This document shows positions 34,801 through 51,077 of a DNA stretch of 64,000 bases, in pieces. Source of the DNA: Pterobdella sp. o SKG-2022. Taxonomy: Eukaryota; Annelida; Clitellata; Hirudinida; Piscicolidae. The translations under genes and the position numbers were made by a program. The DNA lies in assembly GCA_964035795.1 (NCBI GenBank), contig OZ038321.1, positions 19,541,932 to 19,605,931 on the forward strand. Reading direction: 5' to 3'. The notes beneath the pieces were generated by a model. That model was not told the origin of the DNA. It worked only from the letters and a program-made list of their open reading frames with translations, and ran no database searches. Positions within the stretch are counted from its first letter, which is position 1. Each line of letters begins with the position of its first letter.

Positions 34801-36431
34801 TTGTTATCAACCATTATTTTTTTATCTTCGATGTTATTATCGAAGAATCGTGGGTTGTGCTGTTTGTTGAGAAGGCTTGGTAAGCAGGAGGATTTTTTGT
34901 TGAAGTCATTAGTGCTATCGAGGCTGTTCTCTGCGGTGTAAGTCGCTAAACAAATAGAGCAGAAAGTTGATAGGAAAAAAACCGAAAAAATAGTTAAAAA
35001 TGTTTTTTTACTCAATCTTTCTGATTTTCTTTCGATTAAATTTTTATTCTCACAAAAATTAGAATTTTTTTCAAATTGATTCCCTAAACTGCTCTTTTCC
35101 TGTGAAAATAATTCACTGTTGAAACTTTCATTTTTAAAATAATTTTGGCTATCATCATTTTTTTCAATTTCTTCAAAATAATTTTTTTTATTTATTGTTT
35201 TTGTTGTAGTTTGATGATAATTTCCTGTAGCATTTGTAATTTTGTTGTCGTTATGTTGAGCCTTGTCTCCATCAGCAAAGCCGTTTTTTCTAAAAATCCT
35301 TTCCTTCTTCCCATTAATCTCTTCTTTTTCAGTTTTTTTAACTTTATTTGAAACGATTTTTTCAATAACTTCACTACCACCACTCCCATCAGCATTAAAT
35401 TCACATACTCCACCATGAACCACACCAGTACCCATATCTGCTTTATTGACACCATCACTCTCCACATCACCAACACCCGTCAAACCATCATCAACTGTTG
35501 GCCTTCTTCTATTTTTCTTAGTAACATCATCATGCTGACATAAAACTTCCCGAACTTCTCTTCCATTCACATCATTCCTTCCTTCAAAAATCTTTTTAGT
35601 TGTTCTAGAAAAATTAGGAACGTTGGTAAGTTTGGTGGATTTTTTTTTTCTAATGAATTCTCCTATTGTTTTTGTTAAGCAAACCTTTTTGAAATGACAT
35701 TGTTGTGAGAAACACAAAAGGTACACGTAGAAGCAGTTTATAGCACACACGAAAAGACTATTGAAAGGCAAGACGATTGAAGAAGTCACTCGGTATTTGT
35801 TGCAGTCTCTCTGCAGGAAGTAACAGCACAGCAACGATGTAAGACTGTTAGTCGACATCATCATCATTACCATCACCACCACCACCCTCTCCACTCTTCC
35901 CTCCATTCTCACATTGTTCTCTATATTGACTTCTCCAAAAACCTCTTTCAGAATCTTTGATTTAACTTTCAATCTTTCTTTTTGCTTCTCAAAAGAACTT
36001 CTGCATCTTATTAATAGATTCTTTTCACAACCGTTAGAAACATTTCTTTCATATGTCGTATTGTACCTCTCTGGAGCGAAACTTCTATGATGTGACACGT
36101 TCTTACAAATCCTGCTATTGTTTCGTTCGAGGTTATTGTAGCCTGATGTTTTTGCTTTAAATGTTGTGAGATATGTTATGAGGGGGAAGAGGTTGATGAG
36201 AAACACGCTGAGATGGATAAAAGTTTGGATGGTTGTGATGGTGATGTTGTGGTGTTTGAATGAAGAATATGCCGGGTATGAGAGCTTTGGTGGGGGTTGT
36301 GGGAGTGATGATGGTGGTGAAAAAATGAAAAAAGCAGAAGATTTTGTGAGCATCATCATAATCTTTGCCATCATCATCATAATCTTCATCGTAGTCACCA
36401 TGGAAACGCAGGGTTGGAACGTGGTTCTCAT
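31870..36431 (-). CDS. putative seven-transmembrane receptor with very large loops (partial, two long exons)
   Basis: Exon A (36431-33717, 905 codons open) ends WIPFL|gtgaga and joins in phase 0 to exon B (33180-31908, or to the stop at 31870). Hydrophobic helices in exon A lie near residues 66-90, 217-241, 477-499, 560-587 and 888-905. The junction completes a helix (FFFWIPFL + LLIIVIYIMNLII), and exon B has one more helix, WLVAQTSVLLHPLIFVLFL. The order fits TM2-TM7 of a rhodopsin-type GPCR. There is a Cys just before TM3 (LQRDC) and one in the next extracellular loop (KSSCLP), a TM6 FWIPF, and HPLIF where NPxxY is usual, followed by a Cys and acidic tail. Loops are enormous: about 125, 235 and 300 residues in exon A and roughly 320 before TM7, rich in Asn, Lys, Glu and Asp. 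DRY is absent. TM1 must come from an upstream exon. The GPCR assignment is inference from topology only. Confidence 0.5.
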
Positions 36432-36637
36432 AGTTGAATCTGAGCGATATTAAAACTATTAAACTGAAAATAATATTTCAATAGAAGATGATTTAGCTGC
36501 ACTATAAAAACATGGAAAAATTTAATTTACGAACATTATTGAAAATTTAAAATGTTTTGAAAAAACCAATTTAAAAAGTTGTAAATCAATGTAAGAAGAT
36601 TAGCAAAATCAAAAATTTAGGCTGGAATTTTCCATAG

Positions 36638-36769
36638 TTTGAAGTAGGAGAATTGAAAAAAGCCTTGGTTGTTGTTAATGTGGATGGTGGAATTGCTAAA
36701 GATGTGGCTAATGCAGAGAAATTATTCGGAAGCATGGATGGGAAGGTTTGGTTGCTTAAAGTGGTTTAG
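36638..36769 (+). CDS. candidate terminal exon, unidentified protein
   Basis: After a ttccatag acceptor an open frame of 43 codons runs to TAG: FEVGELKKALVVVNVDGGIA, KDVANAEKLFGSMDGKVWLL, KVV. It is balanced and non-repetitive, unlike the surrounding AT-rich sequence, so it looks protein-coding. The family is not recognised and no partner exon was located on the plus strand (the 7TM gene lies opposite, upstream). Confidence 0.35.
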   Translation, partial: FEVGELKKALVVVNVDGGIAKDVANAEKLFGSMDGKVWLLKVV

Positions 36770-36820
36770 ATGTTGTGATTTTATTTTTTTATTTATATTC
36801 ATTTTTTCTGTGTACATTTT

Positions 36821-37024
36821 TTTGTTTTTGTGTTTATATTGTTGTTTTTGTGTTTATATTGTTGTTTTTGTGTTTATATTGTTGTTTTTGTGTTTATATT
36901 ATTGTTTTTGTGTTTATATTGTTGCTTTTGTGTTTATATTGTTGCTTTTGTGTTTATATTGTTGCTTTTGTGTTTATATTGTTGCTTTTGTGTTTATATT
37001 GTTGCTTTTGTGTTTATATTTTTT
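36821..37024. repeat. minisatellite, 20-bp unit x about 10
   Basis: Unit TTGTTTTTGTGTTTATATTG repeated head to tail. The first copies have TTGTTTTTG and the later ones TTGCTTTTG, so the variant spread in a block. Because 20 is not a multiple of 3, all three plus frames read the same periodic FVFILLFLCLYCC pattern. These are not genes. Confidence 0.95.
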
Positions 37025-40000
37025 TTTTGAGTTTTTAGCAGTGTGAAACACAAGTATTTTCTTGTTTTATTATCACTTTTTATAAACAATTTTTTCTTGA
37101 ACTCTTGCTCGTTCATTATATAAATTGGTTTAGAGTTCGATGAAATAATTTCTTCAGAGGTTAAGCTAGTACGCAGAATAGGTCCAAGTTGTTAAGAGAG
37201 AACATAAAAGTTAAGTAAAATATTAAGAAAAAATAGAAGTTGTTGAAAAATTAAGAAAAACTCTTGTTGAATTTATATTATAAGAATTCAATTAAAAATT
37301 AAATATTTTTAGTTGAAAATTAGATTATTTTAATTAGAGAAAAAAAAATCTTCAGTTGAAACAATATTATAAAACTTTAATTATATTTGAATAATATCAA
37401 ATCAAAACACAAAATATTACGACATAATAACAAAGAAACAGGTCGCAAAATGAATGCCTCAATTTGACTCATAAGCTGAAAGACCGAACATAAATAGCTT
37501 CTCCTTCCACCTAATAATTCCTCCTTCAAAAGTCCTATCTTGCTCTTTTCGAAACTTAATCAACTTGTCTCATTTTTTTTTGTTTTTACATTCATATTTG
37601 TTTCTGTTCTGATTTCCATAAATCTCTTCCCCCAATGCTCATTGTAATATTTATACATTAAATCATAATTGCATTGCTCGTTCATTCAGATTCTACTGTC
37701 CATTCATGAATCCATTCATCCATGCGTTAATAAAATATTCATTCTTTTACTGGTTTAGCTATTAAATCATTTATATACCTATTTATTTCTTCATGGATTC
37801 ATTTATCCATCCACCAACTCTTTCAAGAGACCATTACTTTATTTTTCAACTCATTCATCTACCTCCCCATCTATCTACCCATCCATCATCCATGTAGCCA
37901 CACATAATCCAAAAAAATTTTCAAAAGCACGTTGGTCTGATGAAGAGTAAGCAGAGTCTTCAACTTAATTTGATGCACAATTGATTGCCAATTTGTTCGT
38001 CTCACCGTTGAGATTGCTGGTTCTTAACTGCCACTCGAATGAGTTCTAATGAGTTTATGTACTTTCCCATCAAATTATTTTCTTTTTCACTTTTGGAGAA
38101 TCAATTGAAATTGTCGTTTATAGCCAATAAAAATTATCACCCGAGGATTGTTCAAATTGGATAATCTTGTGCGAGGCTTGAAAAGCGCTTGTGTCACGTT
38201 TTATTTTAAGCTTAAAGCTTTCAAAAACAAAAATTTTTCAATTTATTTTTAATAAATTTTATTTTTAATTATTCATGCATCACAATTTTAAGCTCTATTT
38301 ATTTTAATGCACCAATAATAATAATTGGTGATTACCAAACATTTTATTTTTGCAGATCCCACCATTCGAGGAATATCCAAGAGAAAAATATTTAACCAAA
38401 GCTGCATGAACTCTCCCAAGTTTTTGTGTTTTGCTCAATTTTCATTTAAACATTATTGGATATTCGTTTCATTAATTTCATTAATACTTATTCAAAGATT
38501 CTATAGTTTAACAATAAACCCTCAAAACACGTCTCAACAAACGAAAACCGTTTACCCAAGTACCAACAAATTTCATCACTAAAAATTCTCAGTGCTGAAA
38601 GTCAATTTCGTGCTTAAATATCTCTCAAACAAATTGGAAAACACAAGTAGTTAGAGATCAGTGGAGAGCGGAAGGGGACGATAAAACAAAAATAAAAACC
38701 TTCTTCCTGTCATCTCAGAAGGCTCATATTTTATTTCTTGCCTTTGTTCCTCACAACTCATAAAATAATGATTTTGAACGAAGCATAATAATATGGAGCG
38801 TTTTAAGTTTATGAAAGGCAGTGTGGTGCTTTGAATGAACATCACTGCTCTTGAATCTCATTCAACACAAAAATTTCATTTCTTTCGTTATTTCGCTGTT
38901 TCTTATAATTATCATTTTTATATAAATTATCGAAAAAATTTTCAGATTCTAAAAAGTTCCTTAGAAAAACTTTTTTTTGAGCAAGAGTCGGGAATTCTTT
39001 TGAAGATAATTGAGAAAATATTGAAGCTGATGTGCTTAAACGCACAACAAAATCTTATTTGCAAATATAGAGTTTTATAACTTTGTGAAAAAAACTGCTA
39101 AAAAACTTGTAAAATGACTTCTTGATAAATATTCATTGTACGTTTAAAACGAAAATCCATGGAGCGAAAATTACCTTTGCGTAAAAAATGAGTTTTAATT
39201 AAAAAGTAATATCAAAAATTTATAAAAAATTAAAACTTGGCTTGTGAATTGAAAAAAATTCCAACTTTTTTTGTATTTCTTTTATCGCATACAAAAGGCG
39301 GTTTTTTTTAATTATGAAGGGAAAGATTGAAAAATATTCTACAACAATTTATCTTGAAGCAAAAAAATTATTTGAAGTTCAATCATCTTTAGCTGAAAAA
39401 AAACAATAATAAAATGAAAAATCAAAAAACAACAATAGTGAAAAATTTTTTTCTAGCAATGATTATAGCTTTTGTTGATAAATATAGTAACAATTTCATA
39501 TAGTTCTTCAAACTATGATGAATTTTTAAAAACCAAGTTTATTCAAGAAATTAGCTAAAATTTGCGATAAGTTTTTGAAAATTTCAAATAAATTTTTGAA
39601 TAAACGTGTTTCTTGGAATATTCCTACGATATCAAACTCAATTTATTAAAAAACATAAGATGTTTTTTGAAAACTATATAGTAGCAATGAAAAACTAATG
39701 AAATACAAATTAAAACTCAAAAAAATTGAATAAAAAAAACAGAATTGAATGATAACAGAATCATAATAAAATAGATGTGGGGATAAAAAAGAAAGTGCTC
39801 AGACAAGATTGCATCTGCTCGCAGACGACTTTTGATCGCGCGCCATGTTCATGTGTTATGAGAAAAAAATAAAAACGGATAAAAAAAAAATATAAAAAAG
39901 AAATAATGAAAAAATAAAAGAAAAAACAGAAAAAGATAAGAAATGAAAAGAATAGAAGAGTGAGCGTGAATTCATATGAGAAATAGGGTATGGAAAACAA

Positions 40001-40200
40001 AAGAAATAGATAACAAAAAAATTGTTCAGAAATTTATGATCAAAAAATATCAGAATAAAATATTAAATAAGAACGTTAAAAAAACAATAATATCAATTAA
40101 TAAATATCATAATAGTTCAAAAAACTTTAAAATCACTATAATAACAACGTAACTAAAAGCACTATGATTCAATATAGCCATTTTGGTGTTGTTATTGTTG
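37025..40200. other. intergenic, AT-rich
   Basis: Contains degenerate (ATTC/ATCC)n tracts around 37680-37900. No exon could be supported. A small GC-richer island lies at 39790-39850 (minus frame MNMARDQKSSASRC), but it is too short to call. Confidence 0.5.
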
Positions 40201-40209
40201 TTGTGTGTC

Positions 40210-40460
40210 ACTCAAGGCGCCTGAGGATGGTCTTCAGAAGCGCTAGACTTGCTTGTGGAAAGCTCCTTTGTTCTCCAAAAAAGAAACCCAACTGGTGGTG
40301 GCATCGGGTCCAGTCACCATCCCGCCCTCCGAAGATGGCAACACTTGACGGGGAAAAGTGAAGATGATCGGTGCCGTCTCTGCGGACAAGAAAAAAAAGA
40401 ATCGGCCGAGCATCTATGGTTGAGGTGCCTTGAATTCCAACAATTTTTATGTTGAAAATC
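40210..40460 (+). pseudogene. non-LTR retrotransposon fragment (C-terminal zinc knuckle)
   Basis: The frame ending at 40455 reads LRRWQHLTGKSEDD then CRLCGQEKKESAEHLWLRC, a C-x2-C-x8-H-x4-C pattern found after the RT/RNase H region in many LINE ORF2 proteins. Upstream frames are interrupted and no RT domain is adjacent, so this is a decayed fragment. Confidence 0.65.
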
Positions 40461-40941
40461 AGCAAGTACACATAGTAATGCTAGTATATAACATATTTTA
40501 ATCTGATAACACAAACACTGTTACTTGGTAATACTACTTTTACTTCGATAACTAACACAATCGAGTTATTTAAGGTTAGTGTTTGAAGTTCACGTATTAA
40601 TGAATAAATTTCAAGATACATTTTTCACTGTTTCTTCAGGGTAGAAAATTTCAAAGTATTAGGCAAAAGATGGTGTCTCTGAAAGCTCTTTACAAAAAAC
40701 TCTATAACACTTCATAGTCTTAATGTTACTACGCTACATATTACTTGATATTATATGACTTTATGCATCCCTCTGTTTTACATATTATAGGAAGCAGTTA
40801 GGGTTTATCAAATGGTCGACTGTACTTACTTTATTATAAGAACATCACTCGAGAGAACAGCCGATGGCAAGTAACGCTAATGAAGCTAGTTCCTTGGTAA
40901 CTAATTTGAGAAGCATTTGAGGAGTTTTATTTTAATATGTT

Positions 40942-41171
<230 letters not shown>

Positions 41172-41488
41172 CTTCTAGATACTTGAACTTCAATGTCAAA
41201 TATGAAAATCTTGGTTTTTTAACATTAACAATTTTGTGATTGCGTGAGATATCCTTAATGAACGATTGACAATTTCATGAAGTTTCAGACACGAATGAAA
41301 CTTGCAACATAATCTTAAGACCATCATCAAGACCTGTACTTGAGATGAAATCTCGATCAAAATAAATATATAAAATATATAATTTTAAGTCACTTCCTTT
41401 AGTTGCCTATCGAATGATTAAATGAGGCCGGAAGAAGATAAACAATAATGAGTTATGACGTCGACAAGTTTTTGTGTTCATATGTTCT

Positions 41489-46061
<4,573 letters not shown>

Positions 46062-46193
46062 ATGATTCACAAAAGAGTCTTCCAACTTGAACATCTCAAC
46101 AGGATTGGCATACAGCAGAAACCTCGAGAGGATACGGCTAGATCGTTCATTTTGCACTTAGTGGATGCGGGCATGACGAGCCTAAATGCTTGA
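46062..46193 (+). other. short possible coding segment, unidentified
   Basis: A 43-codon frame (RVFQLEHLNRIGIQQKPRED, TARSFILHLVDAGMTSLNA) with balanced composition. The opposite strand also reads open (NERSSRILSRFLLYANPVEM), so the strand is uncertain. No domain and no clear splice partner. Confidence 0.25.
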
Positions 46194-48551
46194 AATATTT
46201 TGTTATTATGATAATATGCATAGAAGTTTGTATTGTTTTTGTTCATCGCTGTTTTGTATTTTATGAAAAGATTTTTTTTGTATAGAGATGTGTTGTTAAC
46301 CGAATTATGTAGTTTATCTTGAAGAATCACCTCGATTCGTCATTTTGTATTTAAGCATTTCTCACTAATCCATCCTTCATTTATCTATCCATCCACTCAT
46401 CACCTATTATCGATACGCCCTCACGTAATGTAGTACTGTAGTCTTGCGTCAGTTATCCATTTAGCCAACCAAATTCAATTTAATTACTCTTCAACCATTA
46501 TGCGTTCCCGAAGATTGTGAATGTCAATGCAAAAATTGAAGTTTTTTTCTAAACTCCGAAAACAAAAAAATTAAATAAAAAATTTGTAATGTAATAGAAT
46601 ATCTTGATCTATTATACGTTCCATCACTCTAATCGTTAGAATCTTATCAATCTACGCATCAATCAATCACTTGGACGGAGTTGTTACAATCAAAACTATT
46701 GAAGAATATACTTTGCTTAATTGGATAATTTTGATGATGATGATGAAATAGCTTAAAGATAAAAAAAATAAAAAGTTTTTATAAATTCAGAATCCAAAGA
46801 AAAATAAAAGGAAATAAAAGAAGGAGAAAAAAGAAAAAATAAAATTTAAAAAAAAATAAATAAAAAAAAGAATATGAATGAAAGAAAGAATGTAAATGAG
46901 TGTGGCACCCACATTTGTTACAATGGAAGCTACATAGCAATCTCGTTGCAGCTTTATCGATGTTTTATTCATATAATCTGAATATTCCTCTAATTTCCTC
47001 AATAAAATATTAATGCCTGTTATAAAAATGAGCTGATATTATAAAATGCGTATAAGATTATACCACTCATGAATGTCAATCAGGGGGATCGAGATTTTAA
47101 GGTTTTTAAATGTAGGAATTTATACCTTATGTAATTTTTTTTGAATCTATATGAAAAAGTAAAAAGCAATTTTATATGAGTTTCTCAAGACAAAGTAGAA
47201 TGAAGAACTTTTTGGAACACTATTAGTTTTTATTATACTTGAAAATACTAACTGCTAACGAAGTGCTTTGTATCCTGTAATAAAACCTATTAGTTTTCAA
47301 AAGTTTCTTAATTTTATATGAAAAAGTGGAAAAAAATTTTATTGTAAAAAATTATTTAATTTAAAAAAATAAAATTTTGAATATTAAATATTGTTTATGT
47401 ATTCATCCTAATGAATTTTGTATAATGGGTTAGAATTATCGAAAAGCACAGTATTTCACTAAGGTAACTGCATCTAAATCAATTTAAATGATTTTATACA
47501 AGTAGTGAAAATCACTCACCAGCTATGAATTTGAAGTTAATTATATATAAATATATATTTTTTTGAACTTTCAATATTTAATTTATAGGTAAATTTTTAC
47601 AAACTCGTTTTCAGTTTTTTATCTTAGCTTTAGAATCTTACGCAGCTTCAATTAAATGCATCAAAAAGCTTTTTGAGGATTTAAAAGAGTATACAAATTT
47701 CTGTATATACTTGAAATTTAACTTATTTTCATCGCACATTACCGTCTCAGCATCCGTTGAACACACTCATTCTTTTATACTTTTCAGGCGATCCGAGTTC
47801 TCTCCGCTATACAGATTTGGAGATAATGTCTTTGTATATTATAAACTAATATATAATTCAATTAACGAATGCTTAGTTTTAATTTATTTCACATTTTTCT
47901 TGCATTATCATGTATCGGAAAGTTTCTTACAAAGGGAAATAGATGGTTGTTGAAGTAAATTAACAATTTATCTTCTAATTCTAAACATTGCCATATACAA
48001 CTTCATTGAACTCTGGAGATTCTTGTAAGAAAAACACGCTTTTTTTGACCAACTAATGTTAAAATTAAATTAAAGCTCGTTAAACGAAAAACCTTGCAAT
48101 GCTTTTCGCTATAAGTTTCAAAAGCATTTTGATTTCATTTTTAACATAACCTTGTTATTTTCAATTTTTGTTAGTTTAGGTATTAAATAGGCCCACTGTA
48201 AAAGTAAAAATTTATTTATTGACAGAAATCAGTCGTGAAATTTATTGAAAACAGAATGAAGCTTATAGGCAGAAAGTATAATGTATTTTTGTCTAATTAT
48301 TTCATAAAAATAAGACCAACATTTCTCATTGTATTCAAGAAGTTGAAATAAATCTATAATTTGCTTTGAAATCTAAGTTATATAAAAAATATAAAAATGA
48401 GCTTAAGGTGATAGTTGAAAAAAAATATTTAAAATTTGAATAACTTAAAAACAAGAGAGTAATACTACTGAAACAATTTTGTGAGAGCCGATAGTTTAAA
48501 ATCTCATCCAAAGAGCTGAAGCAATTAAAGTAGACAACTATAGTATGTAGT
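46194..48551. other. intergenic, AT-rich
   Basis: Nothing supported. A copy of the AACGAA-GCTTTGTATC repeat family lies near 47258-47285. Confidence 0.5.
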
Positions 48552-48725
48552 ATCAGTAACATCCACAACACCGGAAAACAGCCCCCGAAAGTGGAGGATA
48601 TGATTCTCAATACATTAATCTATCATTATAAAAAAAATATTAAAAAATCTGAGATATATCAGTACATGCTATCAAGAGCCGTCAATAACAACCATCCTTG
48701 TTTAACTCCATTTTTACCTGCCTAA
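48552..48725 (+). other. short possible coding segment, unidentified (57 codons)
   Basis: An open frame runs from ISNIHNTGKQPPKVEDMILN through SRAVNNNHPCLTPFLPA to TAA. It is non-repetitive, with no start and no recognised family. It may be a fragment of a mobile element. Confidence 0.25.
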
Positions 48726-49086
48726 TAAAATAAAATGATACTTGGGGCAACCAATATAATTAGGTGTATGTTCATCGTTTTATATTTAATGTTATAGGCA
48801 TAATTCATTTATTAAATGGAAAAAAATTTCAAATTAACAATCTATATACAAAACCTTTTCACCATCTTCATAACCATTTTTATTTTTCTACACTAGTTGG
48901 GTTAGATGTACAACCATCTATCTGTGCTGTCTGACGTTTAAGTACTTATCAAGCATTTTTAAGTCAAACTTTCCCAATATAGAAAAGTAGTAAAATGATT
49001 ATGATGATGATGATGAACAAAAACTCATTTAATTCAAGTGTAATATAAAATATTTAATAATGTTTTAAATAAATAAAAAAAACATT

Positions 49087-50334
49087 TTAAGTTCTTTTGT
49101 GCAACAATTTTGCTAAAAAGCTGTTTTGCAGGTTTGATGGTGGCGGAGTTGAGAGTTCATTTTCTATATCATTGGTAGAGTGGTTATCTACTAAAGAAAC
49201 GCTTGTGTCTAGATTTTCATTAAAATAAACATCAAAATCATTATCGGCACTGAGGCTAAAGCCGTTAGCATTGAAATTGAATTCTGATAGGGTTTCTTTG
49301 GTGCTGTTGTTTGTTATGTTGGTGGTTTTATGTGTTATATTATTATTGTATGTTATGTTGTTATGCGGTGTAGTTTTATTGAAAGCTATGTTGTTTATTG
49401 CATTGTTTTTATAAGTTAGGTTGTTGGGTGTTACACTGTTGTAAGTTGTACTGTTAAAATCCATAGGAATTGGTTGATAGAAATGACATTCTGCATCATT
49501 GTGGCTGTCTTTGAAGAAATCATCTATATTGTTCTCACCGTAAAAAGTGTTGCTGCCCAAAAAATTGTTGCTTATGTTGTTAGTTGAAGCTTTGTTTATT
49601 TTATTATTACTCTTATTATGTATATTTTTGTTTACCAGATTGTTGTTGATGAATACAATATTTTTTTGTTTTTGCTCAGAAACTAGAGTGTTTATTTGTG
49701 GTTTTTTAACAGCATTTGATGGCCCATTGTTGTACTGATTAGTTTTGATGGATTGTTGAGAAAATAAACCAAATTTTGTAAGATGAGAGAGATTTTTGTT
49801 TTGTATTTTGTAAACAGGTTTTTTATTGTGTAATGAATTTTTCTGGGCCACATTATCATGTTTTAAAACTTCATTATCTGATTTTTTTTTCACTGATTCA
49901 GTTTTGTTTTCTTTTTTACCTGCTACAGTGAGCAGAAGGTTTTTTTTGAGAATTGCTAACTCTTCATTCAAATTTTCAATTTGTAATTCAAGTTCATTAT
50001 TTTCTTTTTTCAGCACATCCATTTTCAAACTTATCTGAAATCGTAGAAATAATGAGATTTTTTAAATAAATTTATTTCTGTGTTGTTAGGTATAATAATT
50101 AGAATATCCAACCCCGCTAATCTGGGACACAAGGACTTTAAACGAAAATCATCAATATCTAAATGAAAAGAAAATTCCAATTACCTCTTGTTTTTTGAGA
50201 CGGCTTTTTTCTCTACTTTTTTTGACAGCCTCGTTATTCTTATCTCTCTTCTTTCTATATCCATCGTCTGACTCTTTTCCTTCAGAGCTCAGGTTATAAA
50301 CTTCTATACGAGAGATTTTCGGCTGAAAAGCCAT
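49087..50334 (-). CDS. C/EBP-type bZIP transcription factor with Asn-rich C-terminal tail
   Basis: Two exons, 50334-50185 and 50034-49087, join in phase 0 (CAAGAG|gtaatt...cag|ATAAGT) to 365 residues. The basic region DDGYRKKRDKNNEAVKKSRE has the RxxNNxAVxxSR core specific to C/EBP proteins, and the join continues into a leucine zipper (LKKENNELELQIENLNEELA). The layout is closest to C/EBP-gamma (YRQRRERNNMAVKKSR). Family members bind CCAAT/ATTGCGCAAT-like sites as dimers. Unlike vertebrate C/EBPs the bZIP sits at residues 25-95 near the N-terminus, followed by about 265 residues rich in Asn and Thr with imperfect NNxTYNN repeats, an aromatic/acidic patch (FNANGFSLSADNDFDVYF) and a Ser/Pro end. 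The tail may be an activation or low-complexity domain; that is inference. Start ATG 50334 is the first Met of the frame. Confidence 0.9.
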
Positions 50335-50882
50335 TTTAGAAGTAACTTCAACTAATTTGACAGTCGATTAAACTTTAAAAAAATCTCAAAGTGGCAATCA
50401 TTTTTGGAAAAAATAAAGTTATAAAGTGTAGTTTTTGAATCATAGACAAAGAAGATTTATTTTATTATTAAAAATGCAAAGTATAAATAAAACAGTTAAT
50501 TTCTGTAACGGATCTATTATAACATTTAACTGTATTCAGTTTTAAAAAAAAAATTTAAGTAATAGTAACAATTTGTATAATAGGTCGTTCAAACTCTCCG
50601 CTACAAAAAAATTCTCTAAAAAAATTTTAAGCAAATCGCTTAAAAAATGTTTTAACACCTAAATTAGTTAAAATTTTTTTTTGAAAAGTCATAGCGTTTC
50701 TTAGAAAAAGGCCAGAAAAAAGAAACGCAGATTTAGCCTATGAATAGGAGGGGAAGCAAACAATATTCTGAGAGAGAGTATAGAACGTTCAAAAGGTGGT
50801 TATAAACAACTCTAGATCATACAGAAGATGGGAAAGTTATTCACCGTCAAATTAATACCTCTATCACCCCACGTTTTTATTT

Positions 50883-50955
50883 AATAACTTCATTATTTAA
50901 AGCTACGTTGAACAGAATGGGAGAGATAATACCGCCTTGCTGTACGCCTCTTCTA
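50883..50955 (-). pseudogene. reverse transcriptase fragment
   Basis: The minus strand reads RGVQQGGIISPILFNVAL, which matches the RT motif GVxQGxxxSPxLFN. Surrounding frames contain stops and no YADD box follows in frame, so it is a decayed non-LTR (or similar) element. Confidence 0.6.
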
Positions 50956-51077
50956 AAATTAATTATAATTAGTGAAATCTCAATTTTAAAAAGATTAATA
51001 TTACAGCAAATTGATAAAATTGTCAAATAAATGAAAAAAATAACTTTTTCAAATAATTGCTTCTATTTATATTTAAG

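Noticed and set aside
36821..37024. CRISPR-like array
   Set aside because: Units are contiguous with no unique spacers, and the genome is eukaryotic.
36669..37046. Three overlapping hydrophobic proteins
   Set aside because: All three plus frames of a 20-bp minisatellite give the same periodic sequence.
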